In this document: one piece after another, positions 25,500 through 33,610 of the stretch | How the letters are laid out: each line of letters starts with the position of its first letter | How positions within the stretch are numbered: position 1 is the first letter of the stretch | Source of the DNA: an uncultured Bacteroidales bacterium | GTDB lineage: Bacteria > Bacteroidota > Bacteroidia > Bacteroidales > FEN-979 | DNA: 64,000 bases | NCBI GenBank assembly: GCA_903945175.1 | Contig: CAJAUM010000051.1 | Coordinates: 84,294-148,293 of the forward strand | Direction: 5' to 3' | Notes under the pieces: model-generated | Seen by the model: the letters and a program-made list of their open reading frames with translations, nothing else | The model's database searches: none | Told to the model about the DNA's origin: nothing | Translations under genes and position numbers: made by a program

Positions 25500-27980
25500 T
25501 TAAAAAGAAAAGGATAGGGAAACGAAAATTCCGAATTTAGGAACATTTGGATTGCCATCATCATGGAGGTGACTCATGCGCCAGATGGCATCAATCCTGA
25601 TGATTTTAAAAATGTTTTCGATGCCGACCCCAGCCTCCCAGTAGGGTTGGCTGGAGAATGAACGCAGGTTCCCCGGAAAGAGGGAGTATTGGGCATTTTT
25701 GTCGCTTAAGGTGCCATAAACACCCCGTATGTGAGCCACCTCTCTCCACTTCAGCTTCCGGAACAGCGGTATTTTATTGAATAAAAGTCCATCGAAATGA
25801 TGGGTATAGGAAGCGCTCACCCAGTTGTCACTGATAAACTCATAGTAGTTCATCAGGTTTGAGGCATAGTCATCATAAAAAAAAGACTGGTTCCCATCAT
25901 GAATTTTCAGCAAGGGGTAGGGAAGGGTCCCCCATATTTTTCCGGCTTCAATGATGTATTTCGACCAGCCGATGGTTTTAAAATTGAACCACTCTGAAAC
26001 ACTCAGCACCAGTTTTTGATATTCATAATCGCTTTTAAACACGCGGGGGAGGCCGTAGGTAAAAGATAGTTGGATAATCGGATAAGCCGAGCTGATGGTA
26101 ATCCTGGCAAATTCAGCGGAAATAAAGCGTTCGCGGAATGAAAGCCTTGTGTCAAACTGTATTTCGGAGGTGTAGATGGAATTCATGAATTGCGGATCCA
26201 TGGGTTGATCGGGAAATACGATGAATTCCGTTGATCCGAGCGGAAATAATTCTCGATGAATAAAATGTATTCGGTTGATCAGGCCGGTAAACCACTCGTG
26301 TTCATAAGCGATACGGTAATCGCGGACCATGGTGAGTTTATCGTTCGACCCCCTGTGAAAGAGCGATGAGAGCAAGTTGTCGGGAGAAATGGCATAAGGA
26401 CTTGATCCCAATTGTTCAACATCGTATTTGAATGCGGCTGTGAGGTCGCGCCTGGGGTTTTTACTGAACATATAAATGACATCTCCGCCATACTTGAAGG
26501 CCTGGTCGTAAGTGCCGTATGCCAGGTAGCCTGTTAACTGTATTTTTTTACTGAAGCTGTTGGCCGTTCTGAGTCCAAATCTGAAACGCGCACCCTCCAC
26601 ACCATTGTAGCTGAAGACCTTGGTATAGGGGCCAAGTTCAATTTTACCCCAGGGAAAGTAACCGGTGAAAATGCCGTAAGCAATGTCCTTGAATGTATTG
26701 AAGAGGGGTATATCCTCCACTGAATCGACCATCGCATAAATGCCCTCCTCTTTTTCACTCAGTTTCTCAGGTCTTGCATCCGACCACCAATCTTTGGATT
26801 TCTCTGTGGCATCCGGATCAATGAAAACAGCGGTCGGCAAACGAAAGAACTGCTTGCTTTCCGCGATATCAAACTGAAAATTCCGGTAAATCGTGGTCCG
26901 GTGACCATAAAATCCGATGGTTTTTTTTGAATCATCAAGGATGTTAAAATCGGCATTCAGCTTATCCCTGGTGAGCATCCAGAAAAGATTGTTGGTCCAT
27001 TCAAATTCCTGTTCAACCTCCAGTTCATTGATAAAATTAATATTTGCATCATCGGCGATGCGCATTTCAAATTGCTTGACTGCAAACGAGGTGTCGTTGA
27101 TCCATAGATTTCCTGTAAAGGTCAGCTCCTGTTTCCGCCTTGGTTTGAACATGAGGTGATAGCACCACTTATTTCCCATGAACGCGCTGTCGACCAGATA
27201 AAACTTGTAGTAATCAATGGCAAAATCGGAGATTGGACTTACAAAATTCTTATCGAATATGGGGATGAAGTTTTTATACACCTCCACCTGTTCAGATAAA
27301 TTTCCAAGGAATTGTGAGACACTGGCATTTTTCAGCCCTGAGATGGAAGAGGCCTTGATGATCTCCTTCCTTGAACGGGGCGATTTACGGAAATAGATGT
27401 CCGACATGGTCTCTGTTATAAAAACCGGCAGATATGTTTTGCCGCTCAGCGTGGAGGTGTCAAGGTAGCTCCATACAAAGTCAAATCGTTTGAGTATTTT
27501 TCGGTTTTTAAACTGTTCGCTGATATTGTTTGCATCCAGCTCTATTTTGGTATAGGCTTCATACTGATAGGACTGGAAGGATTGCAATGTGTTTTTATCC
27601 TTGTTTTTGATCACTTTTCCGATGAGGACCTCGGCCGGATTACCCTGGTATTTGATGGTAACCTCAGGCAGGTTCAGGTTTTGCGGAGTAAGCTCAAAAT
27701 GAATGGTCTGAAACTGATTTCGCTGAATTTTTTTGGTAATACCGTTGTACCCGATCAGAAATGCTTTAATTGAATCCCCTTTGTGTTTGAATTCCAGGGA
27801 ATAATTCCCGTTAAAATCGGTCAGGGTCCCCACCGTCGTTCCCGGGATCACAACATTCACAAAGGGAATGGCCTCCCTGGATTGCAGATCATGAACCGAT
27901 CCCATGATTTTGGTCACCTGGGCAGATGCAGCAAATTGGACCGCCAGGTAGCAAATGAACAGTAAAAAAAAAGGCCTCAT
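25500..27980 (-). CDS. DUF5686 outer-membrane protein with carboxypeptidase-regulatory-like N-domain
   Basis: 826 residues from the ATG at 27980, chosen because it begins the signal peptide (MRPFFLLFICYLAVQFAASAQ) and lies two bases from the kdsD stop; an in-frame extension to 28049 would overlap kdsD. The N-terminal 90 residues form a CarboxypepD_reg-like domain (GSVHDLQSREAIPFVNVVIPGTTVGTLTDFNGNYSL). The long remainder is of DUF5686 type and ends in beta strands with a terminal Phe (FGIFVSLSFSF), as in outer-membrane barrels. The role is unknown; it probably belongs to the envelope group with lptB and kdsD. Confidence 0.87.
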   Translation of the reverse strand: MRPFFLLFICYLAVQFAASAQVTKIMGSVHDLQSREAIPFVNVVIPGTTVGTLTDFNGNYSLEFKHKGDSIKAFLIGYNGITKKIQRNQFQTIHFELTPQNLNLPEVTIKYQGNPAEVLIGKVIKNKDKNTLQSFQSYQYEAYTKIELDANNISEQFKNRKILKRFDFVWSYLDTSTLSGKTYLPVFITETMSDIYFRKSPRSRKEIIKASSISGLKNASVSQFLGNLSEQVEVYKNFIPIFDKNFVSPISDFAIDYYKFYLVDSAFMGNKWCYHLMFKPRRKQELTFTGNLWINDTSFAVKQFEMRIADDANINFINELEVEQEFEWTNNLFWMLTRDKLNADFNILDDSKKTIGFYGHRTTIYRNFQFDIAESKQFFRLPTAVFIDPDATEKSKDWWSDARPEKLSEKEEGIYAMVDSVEDIPLFNTFKDIAYGIFTGYFPWGKIELGPYTKVFSYNGVEGARFRFGLRTANSFSKKIQLTGYLAYGTYDQAFKYGGDVIYMFSKNPRRDLTAAFKYDVEQLGSSPYAISPDNLLSSLFHRGSNDKLTMVRDYRIAYEHEWFTGLINRIHFIHRELFPLGSTEFIVFPDQPMDPQFMNSIYTSEIQFDTRLSFRERFISAEFARITISSAYPIIQLSFTYGLPRVFKSDYEYQKLVLSVSEWFNFKTIGWSKYIIEAGKIWGTLPYPLLKIHDGNQSFFYDDYASNLMNYYEFISDNWVSASYTHHFDGLLFNKIPLFRKLKWREVAHIRGVYGTLSDKNAQYSLFPGNLRSFSSQPYWEAGVGIENIFKIIRIDAIWRMSHLHDDGNPNVPKFGIFVSLSFSF

Positions 27981-27981
27981 T

Positions 27982-28947
27982 TTATAAAATTCCTTCACGC
28001 AGGATATCGTGAAGGTGAATAACCCCTTTATAGGTGTTTTTATCGACAACCAGCAGTTGGGTTATGTTGTTCTGACGCATAAGGCTCAAGGCATTTACAA
28101 CGAGGGTGTCGGAGGCAATCGTTCTTGGACTCCTGGTCATGATTTCTCCTGCGGTCAGACTGCCGATATCGGTATTTTTTTCAAGCATGCGGCGGAGATC
28201 CCCATCGGTAATAATCCCTTTCAGGGCTTTTCCCTTCAACACAGCCGTTGCACCCAGCCGGTTCGAAGAGATCTCAATGATGACCTTTTGAATGGTATCA
28301 TCAAGCTGAACCTGTGGAATCCGGTTCCCGGGGTAAAGGTCACTCACCTTCAGATAGAGCTGTTTGCCGATCGCACCGCCGGGATGAAGCCGTGCAAAAT
28401 CGTTTGAGGTAAAACCGCGGGCTTCGAGAAGACAAACAGCCAGGGCATCGCCCATGACCATCTGCGCTGTGGTACTTGAAGTGGGTGCCAGGTTATTGGG
28501 GCATGCCTCTTTTGAAACGGTCGTATCAATCACCAGGTCAGCCTGCCTGGCAAGGTACGATTCCCTATTCCCCACAATGGCGATCAGTGAACTGCCATAT
28601 TCCTTGAGCAGGGGCACCAGCACCTTTATTTCAGCGGTCTCCCCGCTTTTAGAAAGGCAAACAACGATATCTTCTTTTTGTACGGTTCCAAGGTCTCCAT
28701 GGATGGCATCGGCAGCATGTAAAAAACTGGCAGGGGTCCCGGTGGAATTTAAGGTTGCAACTATTTTTTGTCCGACAATGGCGCTCTTTCCAATGCCTGT
28801 TACGATTACACGCCCTTTTGAATGGAGGATGAGGTCAACGCAATTTAAAAAATCAGTATCCACAAATTTTATTAAATTTGTTATGGCGGTGGCCTCATCC
28901 CTTATTGTATTGATTGCGATCGCTTTTAACGCCTTAAGATTTTTCAA
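27982..28947 (-). CDS. kdsD: D-arabinose-5-phosphate isomerase, KpsF/GutQ family
   Basis: 321 residues. An N-terminal SIS sugar-isomerase domain (GRVIVTGIGKSAIVGQKIVATLNSTGTPASFLHAADAIHGDLG, then VCLSKSGETAEIKVLVPLLK) is followed by two CBS motifs (ITDGDLRRMLEKN and NNITQLLVVDKNTYKGVIHLHDILREGIL). It converts ribulose-5-phosphate to arabinose-5-phosphate, the first step to KDO for lipopolysaccharide. The order kdsD, DUF5686, lptB on one strand supports the LPS role over capsule or glucitol paralogues. Confidence 0.93.
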   Translation of the reverse strand: MKNLKALKAIAINTIRDEATAITNLIKFVDTDFLNCVDLILHSKGRVIVTGIGKSAIVGQKIVATLNSTGTPASFLHAADAIHGDLGTVQKEDIVVCLSKSGETAEIKVLVPLLKEYGSSLIAIVGNRESYLARQADLVIDTTVSKEACPNNLAPTSSTTAQMVMGDALAVCLLEARGFTSNDFARLHPGGAIGKQLYLKVSDLYPGNRIPQVQLDDTIQKVIIEISSNRLGATAVLKGKALKGIITDGDLRRMLEKNTDIGSLTAGEIMTRSPRTIASDTLVVNALSLMRQNNITQLLVVDKNTYKGVIHLHDILREGIL

Positions 28948-28969
28948 TGCACAATTTTTTTTTAAAAAA

Positions 28970-29002
28970 TTTGTTTATTCCGTTCGTTTATACTTACATT
29001 TG
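28970..29002 (+). promoter_or_regulatory. Bacteroidota-type promoter for recQ
   Basis: TTTG at 28970-28973 and TACATTTG at 28995-29002 with a 21-base spacer fit the TTTG/TAnnTTTG consensus. The start would be near 29009, leaving a leader of about 65 bases to the recQ ATG at 29074. Confidence 0.65.
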
Positions 29003-29073
29003 TATTAGCACGATCAAATTTCGAAAAAAAGCTTAACCTGAACAAAAGTACTAAAATAAATCAAAGTCAACAC

Positions 29074-31275
29074 ATGACGGCCACCAAGGACGAGCATAAG
29101 CTTCATGAGGTCTTGAAGAAAGTTTTTGGGTATGACAGTTTCAAGGGAAATCAGGAGGCCATCATCACCAGTGTTTTGGCAAATCTCGACACCTTTGTCA
29201 TCATGCCTACAGGAGGGGGGAAATCGCTGTGCTATCAGCTTCCTGCCATTATGAAACCGGGGACGGCCATCATTGTCTCGCCGCTCATAGCCCTTATGAA
29301 AAACCAGGTGGATTCCATCCGGAGTTTTGGCACAGAAAACAACATTGCCCATTTCATGAATTCCTCGCTCAGCAAGCAGGAGATTCTGCAGGTGAAACAG
29401 GATATTGTTGACGGAAAGACCAAAATGCTCTATGTGGCGCCGGAGACCATCACGAAAGAGGAAAACATCGAGTTTCTTCAGAATATTCAAATTTCGTTTT
29501 ACGCCATCGATGAAGCCCACTGTATTTCTGAGTGGGGCCATGATTTCAGGCCCGAATACCGGCGTCTCAGACCCATCATTGATGCCATCGGCCAGAAGGT
29601 ACCCGTCATTGCGCTTACAGCTACCGCAACCCCTAAAGTTCAGCAGGATATTCAGAAGAACCTCAACATGATGGATGCTTCTGTGTTTCTCTCCTCCTTT
29701 AACAGACCGAACCTGTATTATGAAGTTCGTGCAAAGACAAAAAACGTTACCAAGGATATCATCAAGTTTATCAAGGGACATACCGGAAAGTCAGGTATTG
29801 TGTATTGCCTTAGCCGCAAGAAGGTAGAAGAACTTTCTGAGAGTTTTGTGGTGAACGGGATCAAGGCATTACCTTACCATGCAGGACTGGATGCTTCGAC
29901 ACGTCGCCAGAACCAGGATAAATTCCTCATGGAAGAGGTGGACGTCATCGTGGCTACGATTGCCTTTGGAATGGGAATCGATAAACCCGACGTACGTTTT
30001 GTGATCCACTACGATATGCCCAAAAGTCTGGAGGGATATTACCAGGAGACTGGCCGCAGCGGGCGCGACGACGGCGAAGGAAATTGCATCGCCTTTTACA
30101 GCTATGATGACATCCAGAAACTGGAAAAATTCCTGAAGGGCAAGGCCGTTGCAGAACAGGAAATTGCCAAGCAGCTGCTGATGGAAACAGTTTCATACAG
30201 CGAATCATCCGTTTGCCGGCGCAAACAGCTGCTACATTATTTTGGAGAGATCTATACGGAAGATAACTGTCAGAACTGTGACAATTGCATGCATCCAAAG
30301 AAAAAATTTGAAGGGAAACAATACGTTCAACTGGTGCTGGAGACTGTAATTGCTGTGAAACAGCAGTTTAAAAACAAACACATCATCAACATCATCCTTG
30401 GTAAGAGCGCCGCTACGATTAAATCTTACAAGCATAACAAACTGGACGTTTTCGGTAAAGGCGCCGACCGGGATGAAAAATTCTGGAATGCGGTGATCCG
30501 GCAAACCCTGATCGAACGTCTGCTGACAAAAGATATTGAGAATTACGGATTGTTGAAACTTAGTCCGGAAGGCGCCGAGTTCCTGAAAAATCCACATTCA
30601 ATCATGCTCGTCGATGATCATGATTTTGAAAATCCCGAAGAGGAGGAACTGTTCGAAGCGCTGGGCTCTAAAAGCAGTACGGCAGATAAAACACTGTTCG
30701 CCCTTTTGAAAGATCTTCGCAAGGAAATTGCCAGGAAAGAGAAACTTCCCCCCTTTGTGATATTCCAGGATCCATCCCTGGAAGATATGGCCATTCAATA
30801 TCCGATTGCCCTGGATGAACTGAAGCAAATTACAGGTGTGGGTTCCGGAAAGGCGCTTAAATACGGAAAACCATTCCTTGACCTCATCAAAGATTATGTT
30901 GAGGAAAATGAGATTATCCGCCCAATGGATATGGTTGTAAAGTCGGTCGTGAATAAATCGGGGATCAAGGTCTATATTATTCAAAGTATCGACCGCAAAG
31001 TGGCCCTTGAAGACATTGCCCTGGCCAAAAACCTGAGTTTTGATGAACTCGTCACAGAAATAGAAAGTATTGTGAGTTCCGGAACCAAAATCGATGTCAA
31101 ATATTACATTGACGAATTCGTCGATCCCTACCATCAGGATGAAATTTTTGAATACTTCCGGAAAGCAGAATCTGATTCTATTGAAGAGGCCTTGAAAGAA
31201 TTGGGCGAAGATGAATTCACGGAGGACGAAATACGGTTGATGCGAATCAAATTTATGTCTGAACTAGGAAATTAA
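29074..31275 (+). CDS. recQ: ATP-dependent DNA helicase RecQ
   Basis: 733 residues. Helicase motifs: GNQEAIITSVLANLDTFVIMPTGGGKSLCYQLP (motifs 0 and I), IDEAHCISEWGHDFRPEY (II), ALTATATPKV (III), and ATIAFGMGIDKPDVRFVIHYDMP to YYQETGRSGRDDG (V and VI). The zinc domain follows (CRRKQLLHYFGE...CQNCDNC), then a winged helix and an HRDC domain (about 530-610). About 110 extra C-terminal residues (IKVYIIQSIDRKVALEDIALAKNL...) form a helix-turn-helix-like tail common in Bacteroidota RecQ. It unwinds DNA 3' to 5' in recombination repair. Confidence 0.97.
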   Translation: MTATKDEHKLHEVLKKVFGYDSFKGNQEAIITSVLANLDTFVIMPTGGGKSLCYQLPAIMKPGTAIIVSPLIALMKNQVDSIRSFGTENNIAHFMNSSLSKQEILQVKQDIVDGKTKMLYVAPETITKEENIEFLQNIQISFYAIDEAHCISEWGHDFRPEYRRLRPIIDAIGQKVPVIALTATATPKVQQDIQKNLNMMDASVFLSSFNRPNLYYEVRAKTKNVTKDIIKFIKGHTGKSGIVYCLSRKKVEELSESFVVNGIKALPYHAGLDASTRRQNQDKFLMEEVDVIVATIAFGMGIDKPDVRFVIHYDMPKSLEGYYQETGRSGRDDGEGNCIAFYSYDDIQKLEKFLKGKAVAEQEIAKQLLMETVSYSESSVCRRKQLLHYFGEIYTEDNCQNCDNCMHPKKKFEGKQYVQLVLETVIAVKQQFKNKHIINIILGKSAATIKSYKHNKLDVFGKGADRDEKFWNAVIRQTLIERLLTKDIENYGLLKLSPEGAEFLKNPHSIMLVDDHDFENPEEEELFEALGSKSSTADKTLFALLKDLRKEIARKEKLPPFVIFQDPSLEDMAIQYPIALDELKQITGVGSGKALKYGKPFLDLIKDYVEENEIIRPMDMVVKSVVNKSGIKVYIIQSIDRKVALEDIALAKNLSFDELVTEIESIVSSGTKIDVKYYIDEFVDPYHQDEIFEYFRKAESDSIEEALKELGEDEFTEDEIRLMRIKFMSELGN

Positions 31276-31285
31276 ACTAAACAAC

Positions 31286-31933
31286 ATGCAAGAAGAAAAC
31301 ATTGAAAAGCCTAAAACTCCCTCATTTTTTGTATTTAATTTCAACACGGCTCTGGGAATTATCCTGTTCATAGGCCTGGTTGTTTTATATGTACTTTTTT
31401 TCACAAGCCGGAAATCACCGGAATTATTGACCCCGCTTACAGCCCAGAAATCTTCAGGAAAGGCCCTCTCAGTGGTCTTTGTTAATATCGACAGTCTGAA
31501 TAGTCAGTATGAGTATATCAAAATTCTTCGCAATGATCTGGAAAGTACCGGAAAGAAATTGCAGTCGGAGGTATTGTCGGAACAAGCAGCCCTGGAAAAA
31601 GAGGCAAGCGATTTTCAGCGACAGATTTCCAGCAATTCGATACCGGAGGACAAAGCAAAGGTCATATACGAGCAGTTGATGGCAAAACAGCAGGCTTTAA
31701 TGCAGAAAAAGGATCGTTATTCCCAACAAATATCTGAGCAGGAGATGAACATGAACCTCCGGCTGATCGACAGTGTAACCACCTTTCTGAAACGTTTTAA
31801 CCGGCAATATCAGTTCGATTACATCATGGGTTACAAAACGGGAGGGGAGATTCTCGTATCAAACGACACCCTCGATATCACCAAAACGGTGGTGATTGAA
31901 TTAAATAAGGAATACCAGCAGCGCAAAAAATGA
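31286..31933 (+). CDS. OmpH/Skp-like protein with N-terminal membrane anchor
   Basis: 215 residues. One membrane helix (ALGIILFIGLVVLYVLFF, about 24-41) anchors a periplasmic domain with the Skp-type start LSVVFVNIDSLNSQYEYIKILRNDLE and a long coiled coil (about 85-165) rich in Glu, Gln and Lys. Skp/OmpH proteins are jawed chaperones for outer-membrane proteins. An uncleaved anchor instead of a signal peptide is less usual. Ten bases follow recQ, and the next lipoprotein gene overlaps by four bases, so the three are probably co-transcribed. Confidence 0.78.
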   Translation: MQEENIEKPKTPSFFVFNFNTALGIILFIGLVVLYVLFFTSRKSPELLTPLTAQKSSGKALSVVFVNIDSLNSQYEYIKILRNDLESTGKKLQSEVLSEQAALEKEASDFQRQISSNSIPEDKAKVIYEQLMAKQQALMQKKDRYSQQISEQEMNMNLRLIDSVTTFLKRFNRQYQFDYIMGYKTGGEILVSNDTLDITKTVVIELNKEYQQRKK

Positions 31934-32310
31934 GATTTCTTACCAATGCGCTGGTAGCGGTTCCCCTGCTATTCATGTTGGTTTCCTGTGCTGAAAAGAG
32001 GGATGGACCACCCCTCACCAACGCACTGCCTGCCGATTCCCTGATTTCACCTGAAAAGATGATTCATATCCTGGCTGATATGCAGGTACTGGAAGCCGGA
32101 CTGAATTTTGAACGCAATGATGGCGCGCAGGTTAAGGAGAAGTCGGTTTTTTATTATAACGGACTCTTTAAAAAATATAAAATCAGCCGTAGCCGGTATG
32201 ATGCGAACCTGAAGTATTACAGTCAGAACCCCATGGAAATGGCGAAAATGTATGATAAGGTAATACGGGAAATAGAGATAAGGCAGAAAAGTTTTCCTTC
32301 CAAAAAATAA
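31930..32310 (+). CDS. DUF4296 lipoprotein
   Basis: 126 residues. A lipoprotein signal (ALVAVPLLFMLVSC, lipobox Cys at about 20) precedes a small helical domain with the DUF4296 pattern: SPEKMIHILADMQVLEAGLN and FYNGLFKKYKISRSRYDANLKYYSQNPMEMAKMYDKVI. The family is restricted to Bacteroidota and its function is unknown. The ATG overlaps the stop of the OmpH-like gene (ATGA). Its stop abuts the end of the convergent lipoprotein gene. Confidence 0.88.
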   Translation: MRFLTNALVAVPLLFMLVSCAEKRDGPPLTNALPADSLISPEKMIHILADMQVLEAGLNFERNDGAQVKEKSVFYYNGLFKKYKISRSRYDANLKYYSQNPMEMAKMYDKVIREIEIRQKSFPSKK

Positions 32311-32727
32311 TTACAGCTTGGTATAGGTTGCGATGGCATGGATGAGGTCGGCCCCATTGTCAAGGGTGTAATTCCAAATGATCTTGCTTCCGGAGAGGTT
32401 CCCGGAACCATTGATTGTAAGCCCTTCACCAATTACCTGATCTGCATCGAGAATGATTGAACTTCCTGCAACCACTGCACCGGCTGGTGTGCCAGAGGAA
32501 CCGGTATTGGCAAAATTGGAGATGAAGACCCCGTCGGTGGAGCCGGGATCGGCAGTAATATTTACCTCATAGGCCAGTTTTGTCCATGTTTCATTTACAC
32601 TCCACCGGCCAAGGAATGCAGCCCGTTCATCGTTCGGACCCGGATTTATTTCCGTCTTTGTACAACTGGTAAATGAAGCTGCTACAGCAAGGAAAAGAAG
32701 TATGAACTTCAGAGAGATTGATTTCAT
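32311..32727 (-). CDS. Small lipocalin-like lipoprotein
   Basis: 138 residues from the ATG at 32727; an in-frame extension to 32838 runs into deoC and lacks a signal. The signal peptide SLKFILLFLAVAASFTSC has a lipobox Cys. The mature part starts with FLGRWSVNETW, as in lipocalin-like calycin domains, and continues as alternating beta strands to the C-terminal IHAIATYTKL. It is probably a surface or periplasmic lipoprotein that binds something small; the ligand is unknown. deoC lies 28 bases upstream on the same strand. Confidence 0.78.
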   Translation of the reverse strand: MKSISLKFILLFLAVAASFTSCTKTEINPGPNDERAAFLGRWSVNETWTKLAYEVNITADPGSTDGVFISNFANTGSSGTPAGAVVAGSSIILDADQVIGEGLTINGSGNLSGSKIIWNYTLDNGADLIHAIATYTKL

Positions 32728-32755
32728 TTTATCAATATTTGCAATATCAATGGCG

Positions 32756-33595
32756 TTAAAGAATATGTTCAATAATACGGTCGGCAAGACGGCTGGCACC
32801 GATTCGAAACAATCCGGGTGTGAGCCATTCCGGGCCAAGCACCTGATTCACAAGCCAATAATAGTTCAGCGCTTGTTCCGCATCTGAAATTCCTCCGGCA
32901 GGTTTTATCCCGATTTTCTTTCCGGTGCTGCGGTAGTGCTCGCTGATCACCAGCAGCATGGTATAAACAGCCTCCTCTGTTGCAGCAGGTGTGATTTTTC
33001 CCGTACTGGTCTTAATAAAATCTGCACCTGATTCGATTGCTATTTCACTCGCCCTGGCAATATTTTCCAAACTGCCCAATTCTCCTGTTTCCAGGATGAC
33101 CTTCAGGGTTTGTTTTCCAACCAGTTCCCGCATGGCATCCAGTTCGCGATAAACGATATGGAATTCTTTCGCAAGAAAAGTTCCGCGTGAAATCACCACA
33201 TCAATTTCATCAGCACCTTCGCCGAGGGCATATCTGATCTCCTCCAGTTTTACCGAAAGAGCCATCTGCCCGCTCGGAAATGCAGCTGCAGTGGTAGCCA
33301 CTTTGATGGGAGTCCCTTTAAGCGCCTGCTTTGCTGTGGCTATGAATGGCGGATAAATGCAAATGGCCGCAGGATATGGAAGCCCCTGCTCCCCAAATGA
33401 AACAGCCTTTTCACACAGTTTCTTAATTTTTGCCTGATTATCTGATCCATCCAGTGAGGTGAAGTCCATGAAGGAGAAAAGTTCACGCAAAGCCTGGTTG
33501 CTGTTGGCTATAGAGGGTTTTGTATCAAGGATTGACCGGAGATTTCCTGGAAGTTTATCGAATGAAATCCCCTTAAGCAGTGAAAATGAAAACAT
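32756..33595 (-). CDS. deoC: Deoxyribose-phosphate aldolase
   Basis: 279 residues, class I aldolase that splits 2-deoxyribose-5-phosphate into acetaldehyde and glyceraldehyde-3-phosphate. The Schiff-base lysine lies in GADFIKTSTGKI, the second active-site lysine in KIGIKPAGGISDAEQAL, and the Asp of ADEIDVVISRG is present. It is longer at the N-terminus than E. coli DeoC, as in other Bacteroidota members. Fifteen bases separate it from the upstream TonB receptor gene. Confidence 0.95.
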   Translation of the reverse strand: MFSFSLLKGISFDKLPGNLRSILDTKPSIANSNQALRELFSFMDFTSLDGSDNQAKIKKLCEKAVSFGEQGLPYPAAICIYPPFIATAKQALKGTPIKVATTAAAFPSGQMALSVKLEEIRYALGEGADEIDVVISRGTFLAKEFHIVYRELDAMRELVGKQTLKVILETGELGSLENIARASEIAIESGADFIKTSTGKITPAATEEAVYTMLLVISEHYRSTGKKIGIKPAGGISDAEQALNYYWLVNQVLGPEWLTPGLFRIGASRLADRIIEHIL

Positions 33596-33610
33596 TTGTT
33601 ATATACATTG

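Noticed and set aside
29014..29781. 255-codon minus-strand open frame inside recQ
   Set aside because: It is the complement of a strongly conserved helicase region and shows no domain or start signal of its own.
32756..33595. Deoxynucleoside catabolism operon around deoC
   Set aside because: The neighbours are a TonB receptor and a small lipoprotein; no deoA, deoB or deoD gene is present.
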